A stretch of 64,000 nucleotides of DNA from Siphonodentalium dalli (GCA_032622095.1 CP136063.1:82127980-82191979), one strand, 5' to 3'; positions 1 to 11,624 are shown, numbered from the stretch's first letter. Notes: generated by a model from the sequence alone, not told the origin. Numbers and translations are program-made.

Positions 1-1732
1 ATAGGGCACCCATGTCATTTCTCGGTCAATTGACCGATTTAAGTCATACAAAGGGTGTTCTATGGTGCCCCCAAGCCAATCTAAATATTCACCTCACTCA
101 GATCCAAAATCTTCGCTGCCCAGAAGGGTTCAAATAGAGCACCCATGCCTTTTCTCGACACATTTATCCGATTTAGTTCAACCAAAAGTTGTTGTAGGGT
201 GCCCCCCAAGCCAATATAAATAGCCCCATTCACACACCGATCCAAAATGGCCACCATCCAGAGATGTTCAAATAGGACACTCATGGCATTTCTCGACCCC
301 ATAACCGATTTAGGTCAAACAAAGGGTGCTGTATAGGGTGCCCCCAGATAATCTAAATATTCACCCCTTTCACACCACCCCGATCCAAAATGGCCGCCGA
401 CCAGAAGGGTTAAAATAAGACGATTTAGGTCAAACAAAGGCTACACAAGGTACTCATGCTTTCCACACACCTCACACACCTCAATCTGATCCAAAATGGT
501 GGATGTCCAGAGGGGTTCAAATAGGACACCCATGTTATTTTCGGCCCCTTGGCCGATTTAGGTAAAACAAATAGTGTTATGTGGTGCCCCCAAGCCAATC
601 TAAATATTTACCCTTTTCACCCACCCCGATCCAAAATGGCCGCCGCCCAGAGGGGTTCAAATATGGCACCCATGCCATCTCGGCCTTTAGACCGATTTAG
701 GTCAAACAAAGGATGTTGTAGGGTGCCTCCAAGATAATCTAAATATTCACCCCTTTCACACCACCCTGATCCAAAATTGCCGCCGACCAGAAGGATTCAA
801 ATAGGACATCCATTTCATTTCTCGTCCCGTTGTCCGATTTAGATCAAACAAAGGGTGTTTTAGGGTGGCCAAATGCCAATCTAAATATTCACCCTTTCAC
901 CCCACCCGATCCAAAATGGCCGCCGTCCAGAAATTGTAAAATAGGGCACCAATGTCATTTCTCGACCCCTTGACCGATTTAGCTCAAACAAAGGGTGTTG
1001 TATGGTGCCACCAAGACTATCTAAATATTTACTCCTTTCACACCACCCCGATCCAAAATGGCCGCTGATGAGAAGGGTTCATGCCATTTCTCGACCCGTT
1101 GACCGATTTAGGTCAAACAAAGGATGTTGTAGGGTGCCCCCAACATAATTTAAATACTCACCCCTTTCACCCCACCCCGATCCAAAATGTCTGCCGTACA
1201 GAAGGGTTCAAATAGATCACCCATGTCTTTTCTCGGTCCATTGAATGATTTAGGTCAAAGAAAGGGAGTTGTAATGTGACCACCAAGCCAATCTAATTAT
1301 TCACCCCTTTCACACCAACCCGGTAAAAAATGGCCGTCGTCCAGAAATTGTAAAATCGGGCACCAATGCCATTTCTCGGCCCCTTGGTCGATTTAGGTAA
1401 AACAAAGGTTGTTGGAGGGTGGCCCCCAAGCCAATCTAATATTCACCCATTTCACCCCACCCTGATCCAAACTGGTCGCCGCACAGAAGGGTTCAAATAT
1501 GGCATTAATGCCATTTCTCGGCCCCTTGACCGATTTAGGTCAAACAAAGGGTGTTGTAGGGTGGCCCACAATGGACGCTTTTCCACGTACCCCTCTCACC
1601 CAATCCAAAATGGCCGTGACCAGAGTGATTCAAATAGGGCACCCATGCCATTTATCATCACCTTGACCGAATTAGGTCAAATGAAGGGTGTTGTGGGTGT
1701 CCCCAAGCCAATCTAAATATTCACTCTTTCAC
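1..1732. repeat. ~140-bp tandem satellite array
   Basis: About twelve diverged copies of a roughly 140-bp unit run from the window edge. Each unit carries recognisable landmarks in the same order: 'gatccaaaatggccgcc', 'ggttcaaatagggcaccc', 'ccgatttaggtcaaacaaa', 'ccaagccaatctaaatattc'. The third landmark recurs near 303, 553, 692, 833, 973, 1101, 1244, 1388, 1531 and 1669. Short open frames inside are accidental because they shift phase between units. The array continues beyond the left edge. Confidence 0.9.
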
Positions 1733-1890
1733 CCTTGTTTGACCTAAATCGGTCAAGGTGCCGAGAAGTGGCAAGGTGCCCTATTTGAACCTTTCTCGGC
1801 GGCGGCCATTTTGGATCGGGGTGGGATGAAAGGGTGAATATTTATATTGGCTTGGGGGCCACCACACAACTCCTTTAATTTACCAAATCG
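1733..1890 (-). repeat. inverted terminal unit of the 140-bp satellite
   Basis: This stretch is the reverse complement of one satellite unit: it reads 'gtttgacctaaatcggtcaa', then 'ggccattttggatcggggtg', then 'ttggcttgggggcc'. It abuts the direct-orientation array, so the array ends in a head-to-head junction. Confidence 0.85.
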
Positions 1891-3245
1891 GTCAAGTAGC
1901 CGAGACTATCCCGCTTTGCCTGTCCCACTTTGCCCGAAATGATCATATCTATGACGCATGTATTGACAGTTTACAGAGACATAATTATTTATTTTATTGT
2001 TATTGTTAGGTGAGGTAAGTTGGTAGCTATAAATAGGAAATGGTTCTGGGGTGAAGGCAACGAACGAAAATTAGTGAAACTATGGTATTTGTTGTTCAGA
2101 AAAATAGAATTTGGCACCACAAAAGTAGCCTGGTGATCTCTTCTAACGTCGGGTGGCTCTCCAAACAAATTGCACGCTGAAATTAGTCACAACTGACGTC
2201 ATCTAACGTTATAAAGTTTCCAGGGAAATGCGCGGCACGTTTAAGGCATGTTATGCCGATGTCCCGCTTTGCCCGGGTGTCCCACTTTGCCCGGGTCTCC
2301 CCTACGCAGTTATTCGTAAAGCACATTTTGCTCTATATAATGGGAACAAAACATCCACCGGGGATCGTTTGCAAAATTGACCAGTACACGAGTTCCATCT
2401 TGAGTTGCCATCCTTCCCATCTCCATACAGAACGTGAGTATACGTGTCACAACATTGAAGTAGTTTAAGTTTCCTGAGATATGTTCAAGTACGGGCCGAT
2501 CGATGGGTTTGATGACTGACACAAGACGCAGGACAACGTTAGACATTCGCCTGAAGTTCGTTAGGCGTTAGACATTCGCCTGAAGTTGGTTGGGCGTTCG
2601 GCGTTCGACATCCGACTTTCGGATTTTGGCGGTAGGGGTATTACATCGGTTCAATTCGTGCTCCCTCTCTCGAATTTGGTCCCAGTTTCCTCGGTATCCA
2701 CATTTTCCAGACCAAAAATCGATTTGGAGTTTTTTGCGTGAAATGTGTTCTTTCTACCCATTTCGTGCTCTCCCAATCGAATCTGGTCCAAATGTCATCG
2801 TTTTCTCCGATTTTCAGATCACTGCTGGACTTGGTAAAATTGATCTAATATATAAATGCGAATATTTGTCTCGCTTTGTATGTTCCTTATAGCAGTCCAC
2901 GTTTCTGCACGATTGCGATGAAATTTGCGATGTATTTCCCTCTCTTCTCTGGGTAACATGAGCTCTGTCCGGACTTCGCCAGACGTCGCGTTTTGACGTT
3001 AGACTACACATACTTATTACCGAACATAAACGACACGATTAACGCTCTTTATCTTAACCTTATCGGGACAAACAACGACACGGCCGCTCTTTCGTGTCCG
3101 CCGTCATATACCGAACAGAAACGAACGCTCAAGATTACGTTTCACTCGTTAGCGACACGCTCTATAAATGTAATCTAGAATCTGGTCAAATTTTCATCGT
3201 TTTCCCAGATTTTCATATCACCGCTGGACTTGAAATTTCGACCCA
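1891..3245. other. no gene recognised; short local duplications
   Basis: No coding region is supported. Two small direct duplications are visible: 'cccgctttgcccgg'/'cccactttgcccgg' near 2263-2297, and 'ttagacattcgcctgaagtt' near 2540 and 2570. Confidence 0.5.
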
Positions 3246-3478
3246 AAAAAATATAAAGTATATAGGCCGCTATAGAGGGGACAGGCCTTGTTTATTGACC
3301 GATCGACTCCAAATTTGGAGAGGAAGTGTGTCCCTAATAGTTATCTGGACTTTTTTCGACCCAAAAATATATAAAGTATAAATATAGGCCGCTATAGAGG
3401 GGACAGGCCTTGTTTATTGACCGATCGACTCCAAATTTGGTGAGGAACTGTGTCCGCAATAGTTATCTTCATAACCAA
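3246..3478. repeat. two-copy ~120-bp direct repeat
   Basis: The segment around 'ggccgctatagaggggacag' through 'ccgatcgactccaaatttgg' and 'aatagttatct' occurs twice, about 120 bp apart, with few differences. This is a local tandem duplication and not coding. Confidence 0.8.
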
Positions 3479-3603
3479 ACGCACGAGTCGCAGACTGTTG
3501 CGGATTTCAGCTGGGCGTTAGGCATTCGACTTAGAAATTATTTCGACCCAAAAATTTATTTATATATATTTGAGATCGTTTCGTGTGTGTCGGTTCTGAT
3601 TTT

Positions 3604-4067
3604 TTAACCCTTTACCCAACAGAACGGCCCTGTGCCAATGCATTCTCTTATATATGCGAGTCGACCATAGGTCGCCTCGCATATATAAGAGAATGCATTG
3701 GCTTAACACGTATTAAAAATGATAAAATTGTCAAAGAATGTAGAAAAATATTATAAAAAATGGTAAAAAATGTAAGAAAAAATTATAAAATTGTTAAAGA
3801 ATGTAAGAAAAAATGGTAAAAAGTTTAAAAAAAGAATTTTTTTAGGCCAATGCATTCTCTTATATATGCGAGGCGACCTATGGTCGACTCGCATATATAA
3901 GAGAATGCATTGGCACAGGGTATAACTGTAACCATCACAATGTGGTCAATGAGCCGGTTCGAATGATATCCATATTTGTATGGTGTTATTGAGACGGACC
4001 GAAGATATTTTAGGCTGTTGAAGCTTTATTTGGGCGTTTTTGGCCGCTTTGTTGGGTAAAGGGTTAA
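3604..4067. mobile_element. TTAA-flanked MITE (piggyBac-like termini)
   Basis: The element starts 'TTAACCCTTTACCCAACA' at 3604 and ends with its inverse, 'gttgggtaaagggTTAA', at 4067. TTAA target sites and a CCCTTT-type inverted terminal repeat are typical of the piggyBac superfamily. It is 464 bp with no coding capacity, so it is a non-autonomous derivative. A second, hairpin-ended element (3628-3920) sits inside it. Confidence 0.7.
3628..3920. mobile_element. hairpin-ended element, copy 1 (nested)
   Basis: Both ends are perfect 69-nt hairpins (3634-3702 and 3846-3914) with 27-bp arms and a 15-nt loop. The two hairpins are reverse complements of each other, so each terminal inverted repeat is itself a palindrome. 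The termini read 'ccctgtgcc...ggcacaggg'. The interior is A-rich with decayed 'ttaaaaaatg...aagaa' repeats. A second copy lies at 8506-8872. Confidence 0.75.
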
Positions 4068-4141
4068 ACAGCCGTCGCGTATAAGAATTACACACGTATA
4101 TATAGGGCACGCATGCATGGGAATAACCACCTAATGCGCAT

Positions 4142-4691
4142 AAGATTGTCCACTTATAAACGGACAATCCTTACCTAAAATGGTCATTAATAAATGGACA
4201 ATCCAACCACGCGTGGCACGCGAGCTTGGGATTGTCCACTAAAATCACGACATGTATCGATAATCCTGCATGTTAGCTTCATATTAAATCTGAAGGGTAT
4301 GAGTAATTTGCAACACCACATCAGATCAACTCTTGTGAAATATAAGTCAAATTCTTCCCTTGGGTGGGTGGGCTTGGGGAAGGTTTGTGGTACGCTCTTT
4401 AAAAACACTTCTTCGAATATTTCCGTTATTTCGTCAAAAACTATTCTTCAAATATCTCCGTAATTTCGTCAAAAACACTTCTTCTCATACAAATCACCGT
4501 TATTTAGTAAATTAACATTCTTTATAGAGTTATTGCCCTTTATATTAAATATGAAGCTAACATGCAGGATTAGCTATACATGTCTTCATTCAGTGGACAA
4601 TCCCAAGCTCGCGTGCCACGCGTGGTTGGATTGTCCATTTATTAATGACCATTTTAGGTAAGGATTGTCCGTTTATAAGTGGACAATCCTT
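4142..4691. mobile_element. foldback element with ~150-bp terminal inverted repeats
   Basis: The left arm (about 4142-4290, beginning 'aagattgtccacttataa') is matched almost perfectly in reverse by the right arm (about 4545-4691, ending 'ttataagtggacaatcctt'). Each arm also contains a smaller palindrome, 'attgtcc...ggacaat', and the palindrome-like 'ccacgcgtggcacgcg'. The roughly 250-bp centre is non-coding. The termini match no named family I can identify. Confidence 0.85.
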
Positions 4692-4826
4692 GAAGAATTG
4701 CCTGGAATAACATATATTGATTGCTCTCTTCGCTCAGAAATGTTTATGTTACTACATTATAATTTTGACGATTTAAATAACGAGAAAGCAGTGCGTGAAG
4801 TTTTTAAATTGTTGCATGCTATAAGT

Positions 4827-5290
4827 CACCCCTGGTCAAGTGGTCCTGCCAACATGTTATGATGCGGTTGGGCCCTTCTGAATTGCTATGATGCTGTTAG
4901 TGCAAAATGATGCTGTCAACAAAAAGTACCTTTCTTTTTTTTTAAATATGCATTTTGCGCCATGTTCCGATAATCTGTACATATATCCAAAAAAAAAACA
5001 TTATGCATAACAAACATTCAAAAACATATATTTTTAGTACTGGTTGTATTTGATGAACATCGACTATAATAAAGATGGCTATTGACTTCGTTTTTAGAAA
5101 GACCAGTACAGGAATTATTAAAAATAATTCAAAAATATATGTGTTCTTGAATGTTTCATACACACATTGTTTTTTCTTAAATCGCTCGGAATAGCCAGAC
5201 ACCGCGAAAATTACAACTTTAGAAAATATAACGGTACTTTTTACCCTACCCGCATCATAGTAATTCAGCAAGACCACTTGACCAGGGGTG
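4827..5290. mobile_element. inverted-repeat MITE, copy 1
   Basis: The left end 'cacccctggtcaagtggtc' is the inverse of the right end 'gaccacttgaccaggggtg'. Homology of the arms extends inward about 100 bp to 'aaaaagtacc' and 'ggtacttttt'. A diverged partial copy lies at about 56176-56446, and the shared interior includes 'gaaaattacaactttagaaa'. Confidence 0.75.
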
Positions 5291-5547
5291 GAAGCTTTTA
5301 CCTTTTACCTTTTCCGGAAGTCGCGCGTTATTCTGTTACTGAATTGACACATATGCAATTGTCGCAATATGTTATTGGGACCAAATCATCGTTAGAAATT
5401 GTATTTGTTTTTTTACTCCACTTCTTTCTGTGACATATAATGCCCGTAGAAAGGTAATTAAGGTATTTATTTCCTATTTCAATATCGGAAAACATTAAAA
5501 TACGAATATTGTGAGGTGTATTTTGGAGGGGAAACCGCCAAGTAGAT

Positions 5548-5799
5548 TTAACCCTTCTATGACTGGAGCTTCCTGAATTTTTTCTTCCTGCATTCTCTAA
5601 TATATGCGATTCTCGCATAGGGAGCCTCGCATATATAAGAGAGAATGCATTGGCCTACAACATTTACCTTGACCCTGTAAGCCAGTGCATTCTCTTATAT
5701 ATGCGAGGTTCTCTTTGGGACACTCGCATATACAAGATAATTCACTGGCATATAGTATGTAATGCTGCACCAGCGCAGCTCCCGCCAAGAAAGGGTTAT
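5548..5799. mobile_element. TTAA MITE containing two imperfect hairpins
   Basis: It starts 'TTAACCCTTCTATGACTGG' and ends 'agaaagggTTAT', where the last base is decayed from TTAA. Inside are two imperfect versions of the 69-nt hairpin (about 5588-5653 and 5681-5750). Its 5' end resembles 62014 ('TTAACCCTTTCATGATTGG'), and its 3' part ('gctgcaccagcgcagctccc') recurs near 63100, which defines a family. Confidence 0.6.
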
Positions 5800-6394
5800 A
5801 CGCGGCTATGTCTTACTTCACACTGTTACCTGTATTTTATCGATCGATTTCTATCTCTATCACAATACGCTGCCAGCGTCCTTAGAACTCATAGCACGGG
5901 GTCGCTTGTATTCATTAATCTCACAAAAGAACTATATCAATTGCTCTCAGTTCCTATGGTTAAGCTTTCGGTCCACACATATATACTAGACGAGATATAC
6001 GAGGTACTGGGTCGGTGCTGGCTGAGGCCCACCCCACCCCACCCCAACAGAGATTTTATCCAATACATTTTTCCAAATACACTTTAAAGACAATTTATAA
6101 CTACCAAAATTAATTTAAATGGTCAGCTATATAAACTGGCCAAAAAAAAGAACACACTAACTAAGTGAAGGGGCTCCCTGTTTCAATATTTACTCAATAT
6201 TGGTCCTTCAAATGCCCGATACCATTGGGTGGATCCGGCTTCCGACGAAAAGATTGAACTGAAAAAAGCAATCTCATCAGTCCTCGCAGATTTTCCTGGC
6301 TGTATTTTTGTTTGTTCCGTCTGCATGATATTATTCACAGGTGATATCATGAATAGATAATTTTCACTTGTGGAAAAGTTCGACTGTGAAGATA

Positions 6395-6810
6395 AGTATA
6401 TTATAATATACCAGAGTGAATTAGATGTGAAAGATATGTCCATACCGTAAACAATAAAGAAATACTATTCTTATTTTTTTCACGCATCATATAACATACT
6501 CCAATATCCGAGGGTTTGTTAAAAAAGGTCTCATTTAAACGGACATGGGTCATATCAACCTCCGAATTATGAGCGCCTAATTTTTGAAGGAGGCGCATTT
6601 GTGGATTAGTTATACTGTGAATATGAGTATCTTATACCAGAATGAATTGAGATATTAAATATATGTCCATACCGTTATCAATATATATATACTCCAACAT
6701 CCGAGGGCTTGTTAAAAAGGAGGATTTTGTGAAGCCTCATTTAAACGGACATACCAATCTCCGAATTATGAATCAATTTATGATTGCATAATTTGGAAGG
6801 TGGGCCGATA
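6395..6810. repeat. diverged ~200-bp direct duplication
   Basis: The segments at about 6395-6600 and 6615-6810 share, in order, 'atatgtccataccgt', 'atactccaa.atccgaggg', 'cctcatttaaacggacat' and 'ctccgaattatga'. No coding potential was seen. Confidence 0.7.
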
Positions 6811-7412
6811 AATAATTTCTTGCAAGTTCGTAGCAATTTTCAGGCTTTTTAAATTGTGTTTCGCAAAGAAAATATACTCAGATATTCCACCATATAAGGA
6901 CTATACTAACAAAGACCTCGATTTGTATTGCCTCACGCTAGAGCGAAATCGGGGCCCTACACTGTTCTAAAAGCTATGATTTGGACAATTGATTCCGTGA
7001 AATAAAGTCCGTATAAGATATTTGATGTATTCGTCGACCTATATTTATCCCCGCGCGGAAAGGGTTGCGACATGGCAACAAAAGAGGCCATATTGATGGC
7101 TTAAAGTCGGCATGCGCCATTAAGTATATATCAGGATTTCTCGAAACTAAATGTTATTCAAGTGTGCAGCTACATGTACATGTGTATGGACTATGGAGAC
7201 ATTTCGAATGAAAAATATAATATCCGTACAACTGCAATGTGTTGATAAATGCCGCGCGTGTAACACCGGGTGTGAATTGTTGCGCACGAGCAGCGGCCTC
7301 AATTTCTGAATATAGTATGGCGCGTTTCGTACATGTCACCAACGAAACCACTGTCGAATGTTGTCGTTTAGACGCAGAACACTAGATCGTGTGATGATTT
7401 ATCTACTCTGGC
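6811..7412. other. no feature recognised
   Basis: No homologous repeat, RNA gene or credible exon was seen in this AT-rich stretch. Confidence 0.4.
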
Positions 7413-7507
7413 TACGTCTGAATAGATCATGTTACAACATATAGGAACGTCTGAATAGATCATGTTACAACATATAGGAACGTCTGAATAGATCATGTTA
7501 CAACATA
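7413..7507. repeat. 33-bp tandem repeat, three copies
   Basis: The unit starting 'acgtctgaatagatcatg' repeats at 7413, 7446 and 7479. The first two copies appear identical, and the third diverges at its last bases. The unit is unrelated in sequence to the 33-bp array at 47544-54236. Confidence 0.9.
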
Positions 7508-8440
7508 TCAAAACATCGGAACCTGTTGATGTTCTGACAGTGCTCGATTGCATGCAAACATCGAATTGATTACCCAGGACAAATAATTATTGTAAGCGAC
7601 TCAAAGCAAAATCGCTCACAAAGTGAAATTTCGATTTGGGAACTTCACGATACAGTGAAGTACATTATTAAGGAAGAGGAAATAAGGAATATATTTCCTG
7701 CGTTATTTTTTCGACTTTATAAGGTTCCCTGTCAAAACTTAAAAAAGTTCCCAGGTTTTGTACTGGTGGAATCATTCTCAACGACTCGGTAATTTCCGCT
7801 TCGCAATCCCTGACATGCATTAACTCGTGTGTCCTTAAAGGTGGATTACCTCTTTGTAAACATGTATTATATAGTTACCAGGGTATAAAATATTAGATTT
7901 GAATCGAAGACTCCTGTCAGGAAATGCTTCTATCGATTAATATTAATTTATTTCGAAAATTTTCTGGCCTAAAAAGGTGTGGTTGTTTAGCTAACGAACA
8001 TTAGTGGTTACTGTTAATACTAGACCAGAAATTTTATTGTGTAATTTTGTCAGATTTTGTCACAAATAAACGTTAATTATACTCATGATCGCTTATAACT
8101 ATGGAATAAAACAATACAACCAATCAATCTGGGACATTTGACGTTCGGTACGTAGCCACAGGAACAGCCTAATGCTCTATATCGCTATATGTATCACCCG
8201 AATGGTCTGTTCTAAAAATAAACAAATAAACGGGCCCAATAAAATATTCGAAATAAAATTTATATTAATTGATAGAAGCCTTTCCGGACAGGGGTCTTCA
8301 GAGTTCATATTTGTTATTTTATACCCACGCAACTATTTCAAATTTGTTATTTAAAGAGATAATCCATATTTAAACCACACCATAATATTGCCCATATCAT
8401 GGCTATGATATTGAATCCCATCTGACTCATCCACAGAGAG
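7508..8440. other. no feature recognised
   Basis: AT-rich non-coding DNA without recognisable repeats or exons. Confidence 0.4.
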
Positions 8441-8449
8441 ATGACATTT

Positions 8450-8930
8450 TGTTATATGTGACCCGCCATATCAAATCCAGTCGTAAGTCGGGATTTTTTT
8501 TTACCCTGTGCCAATGCATTCTCTTATATATGCGAGTCGACCATAGGTCGCGTCGCATATATAAGAGAATGCATTGGCCTAACAATTTTTTACAATTTTA
8601 ATAATTTTTTCTTGTATTCTTTAACAATTTTATAATTTCACCCATACAGAGCCCCAGACAAACATGAGCAGACGACACTCTTCTATATGCTTCTATATAT
8701 GTGTGGGGCTACCTGCAGGGTAATGGATGTTTTTTTATTTTATGTCCTAAAAATTGTAAGAAACATTTATTTAAAAAAAATGATAAACAATTGTTAGGCC
8801 AATGCATTCTCTTATATATGCGAGGCGACATATGGTCGACTCGCATATATAAGAGAATGCATTGGCACAGGGTAAAAAAATCCCGACTTACGACTGGATT
8901 TGATATAGCGGGTCACATATACAAACAAGA
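8450..8930. mobile_element. foldback MITE hosting hairpin-ended element, copy 2
   Basis: The outer arms are inverted: 'tatatgtgacccgccatatc' near 8453 and 'gatatagcgggtcacatata' near 8902, followed inward by 'aaatccagtcgtaagtcggga' type sequence on both sides. Within them, at 8506-8872, lies the 'ccctgtgcc...ggcacaggg' element with perfect terminal hairpins at about 8510-8577 and 8798-8865. A possible 10-bp target duplication 'gatgacattt' flanks the whole (8440-8449 and 8939-8948). Confidence 0.75.
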
Positions 8931-9289
8931 ACATTTAGGATGACATTTCTAAATGAATCAACACGGTCAATGGCCTTCAAAACGCGAATTGGAAGAAGCG
9001 ACAGCTTCAGAAATGTCGACACGGTACTCAGAATAGTGTATTTGTAAAATCGATGTACTGATCACAACAAGTGGCTGGATCACTTTTGAAAACATCCACT
9101 GCGTCAAGTTACTGTCAACTCAAGAATGACTCTGGCTTGCCGTTAAAAGCTCTACGTGTATTTGAATGTGGATGCTATTCAGTCGGGCTCTGACATCAGC
9201 AATCAAATTCCGCGCTTTGTTTATACTTGACACCGTTTCGCGCGAAAGTACCTGTTTCAATTTTCGGGGCGTATGCGTACCTGATAGGG

Positions 9290-9602
9290 TGGATTGGCTG
9301 ATTGATTGGGATTTAATGTCGCTTTCAGCAACTGAAGCCATGTCACGACCTTTCCATGTTTAGTGGTGGAGGAAACCAGCACACTTACGGCTGATACAAC
9401 ACTGATTTCAATGGCTGTTAAATTCGTCCGTCGTGTGCGGCAAACCACCGGGCACCGGCGAGTAACTGGCAACTCCACCAGATAAAGATTTTGAGTTATA
9501 AAGTCCACGATGGAAACATGTGGATTTGAACCATCATCGCCAGCGCTCGAGGGCGAAACGGCTTGGAATTGTAACTCTAACCGATTGAGCCACTTAGGCC
9601 CC
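9290..9602 (-). mobile_element. tRNA-derived SINE, full length
   Basis: Read on the minus strand, the 5' head has an A box 'tggctcaatcggttagag' (within 9575-9593) and a B box 'ggttcaaatcc' (9522-9532), the two internal RNA polymerase III promoter elements inherited from a tRNA. An unrelated body follows, with a 3' end 'gcgacattaaatcccaatc' plus a short A/C-rich tail. A perfect 11-bp target-site duplication, 'acctgataggg', flanks it at 9279-9289 and 9603-9613. This proves retroposition and a complete copy of about 313 bp. Mobilisation would depend on a partner LINE. Open frames across it are accidental. Confidence 0.88.
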
Positions 9603-10288
9603 ACCTGATAGGGCACTATTATACCATAACATGCTTGTCCGGAATATCCCGGGTTAAATAGGAACCACGATTTGTTTTAGGAGTATTTGATTAACAAACT
9701 GCAGCGAAGAACTTTCCATAATGAAGGTGCATTAGTTATCATCGCTAAAGGTTCTCCCGTGTCCATAACTTTGATTGTGCCCCGACCAAACCCAAGCCCC
9801 TGACACGGGCGGTGTTACATAGAATTTTAATCTATAAGATTATATAAAACATCGCATAATGATGAAGACCATTGCTCAGTTTGATGAAGTCAGTGCCACC
9901 GTTTAGCAGTGTTGGCGCCACTCACCCGACCTCCCTTTCTGACTTGCATGGATGGCACCACGTTTTTGGGAACTTTAAACCACACCATTTGATTCATCGT
10001 ACCCAAACGACGCCCATATAAGTCAGTAAAACAAATGTTTTATCAATACTGGTATCACAAAATTCACCCTCTGGGAACCTCATTCTGCTTTGGTCTCAAC
10101 AGCTATGGGAGACCTAAGATCAAATTGAAATCCCCCAGTTAAAGTTAGTTATGTTCACCCATTAGTCACCTCGATGATGCATTTTATCTTCTGCAAATTA
10201 GGGGATATAGAACCTTCCGAAAAGGGAAAAATTAACAATTTACATTTGAGACCATAGATACTTCCCAGAAGATGCTACCTAAGTATAA

Positions 10289-10376
10289 TGAGGTCCACAT
10301 AGGGTGAATTTGGTGATGCTAGCCAGCTGTGCGGGATAGCATCACTATATTCACCCTATGGGGTACCTCATTCTGC
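10289..10376. repeat. 88-nt hairpin
   Basis: The arms 'aatgaggtccacatagggtg' and 'caccctatggggtacctcatt' fold with further pairing through 'gatgcta'/'atagcatc' around a 14-nt loop. A related half-site, 'tcaccctctgggaacctcatt', lies near 10066, which suggests a small MITE family. Confidence 0.75.
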
Positions 10377-10485
10377 AAATGACAGACACACTATTTGCAG
10401 GCTTATTACTTAGACCTTAGATCTCGAGTTTAAACACTGAGTTTGGCTGTCGAACGCGGCTTCACTCACGGGTCTAAACTGGAGA

Positions 10486-10945
10486 CGATTAAAGTTACAC
10501 TGGTGTAAATATTTCCCATAGGCTTCAATGTTAACGTTTGTTGATCTGCATCAGAGGTCAAATGGAAACTGTTCAAACTGCCTTCGGATTATGTGAGCTT
10601 GACATCTGTGGAAACTTTCCCAATAAAAAATTCAACACCGTCAGGCAGGGAATCCACTTCAAATTTTCGTTTTTTCATAACTAGGGTCAGTCCCGCACTA
10701 AAAAAATATTGTCATTTTTTCAATCACACTTAAAATTTCTAAAGAGCCACAACAGACTTCACCTTTAATGAATGGGCCTCTTGGCAAATGAAGTTTGTGG
10801 GCGAATGATTCCTTGAATTTTTGTCAACAGTTTACTTTTAATTCGTGCAACCAATCACAGCCCAGAGTGTTTTAACTGTGAAACTTTATACTTCTCCCGC
10901 AACCACAGGGGGAGCTGCCTAGTATTTACACCAGTGTAACCTTAA
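10486..10945. mobile_element. possible MITE with ~28-bp inverted ends
   Basis: 'cgattaaagttacactggtg' near 10486 is matched in reverse by 'caccagtgtaaccttaatcg' near 10927. About 430 bp of non-coding DNA lies between. It ends some 350 bp upstream of gene 1 exon 1. Confidence 0.5.
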
Positions 10946-11300
10946 TCGGAACAGTAAGTTAACCAATCGATTACACGTTATTCTTTGACATAACACTGGT
11001 GACACGTACTTATAATAACACAACTTTCCATTGTTAAAGTGCCAAGTTTGAAGATGCTGAAGCTTTACACTCACCTGTACTCTCAATGAAAGCTCCATAT
11101 AAGATTGCCGAAGCAACGTGCAGAATGGGCGGAGCATTACACCCTCGGCGACCATCCAGTGAATGTTATGGTAAAAACTCCCTGGTGACAGCCTGGAGTT
11201 TTGTGTTTTTTTTAGCTGCCTACGCAGTTAAGTTGTATGCTGAACATACTAAACAGCACGTTTATCTTGGGTCTGTTCAAAACTTTGGAAAATAACAAAT

Positions 11301-11624
11301 ATGGTGGAAGTTGATCTCACCAAGGTTTACTTGCTCTCAACTCTGACAATTTTCACTCTTTTCGGAGTCCATGCAAAATCTTCGAATGACAAGTTCCATA
11401 CCGTGAAGAAGAAACTTGGTGGTACGGGTTGTGGGTATCATGATGAGATTCGCGCGCGGAGCCGTATTGCATGTAGCACTGCATGTGCACAACATGAAAA
11501 ATGCAACTCTGCTAATGCTATCAAGGACGACACCGGATATAGGTGTGTGTTTTCAGCCTACCATACCAGCTTGAACTTGGACTCTCTTGTGGATTCGGAG
11601 AACTCGACATACATGGAGAGAGAG
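11301..11624 (+). CDS. gene 1 exon 1: signal peptide + PAN/apple-like module
   Basis: This is the first coding exon of a predicted secreted protein. Residues 1-25 form a signal peptide with a hydrophobic core 'VYLLSTLTIFTLFG' and a likely cut after VHA. Residues about 31-90 resemble a PAN/apple domain, with cysteines at 44, 58, 62, 68 and 82; the 'C..AC.....C' spacing is typical of these adhesive modules. The exon ends in phase 0 after '..YMERE' with donor GAG|gtcagt at 11625, and the ATG matches the aligned starts of genes 2 and 3. Exon 2 follows after a 3.2-kb intron at 14860. The two-exon model is inferred from three-way paralogue conservation. Upstream sequence is not shared with genes 2 and 3, so its promoter may differ. 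Confidence 0.82.

Noticed and set aside
549-1716. Open frames such as 1366-1716 in the satellite array
   Set aside because: They cross the 140-bp repeat in shifting phase and have no constraint between units.
7413-7507. CRISPR-like 33-bp repeats
   Set aside because: The units are directly contiguous with no spacers, in a eukaryotic genome.
9515-9605. tRNA gene on the minus strand
   Set aside because: The A and B boxes are the head of a SINE with target duplications; a proper acceptor stem and anticodon arm are not formed.
9257-9616. 119-codon minus-strand frame
   Set aside because: It coincides with the SINE body and ends in its tail.
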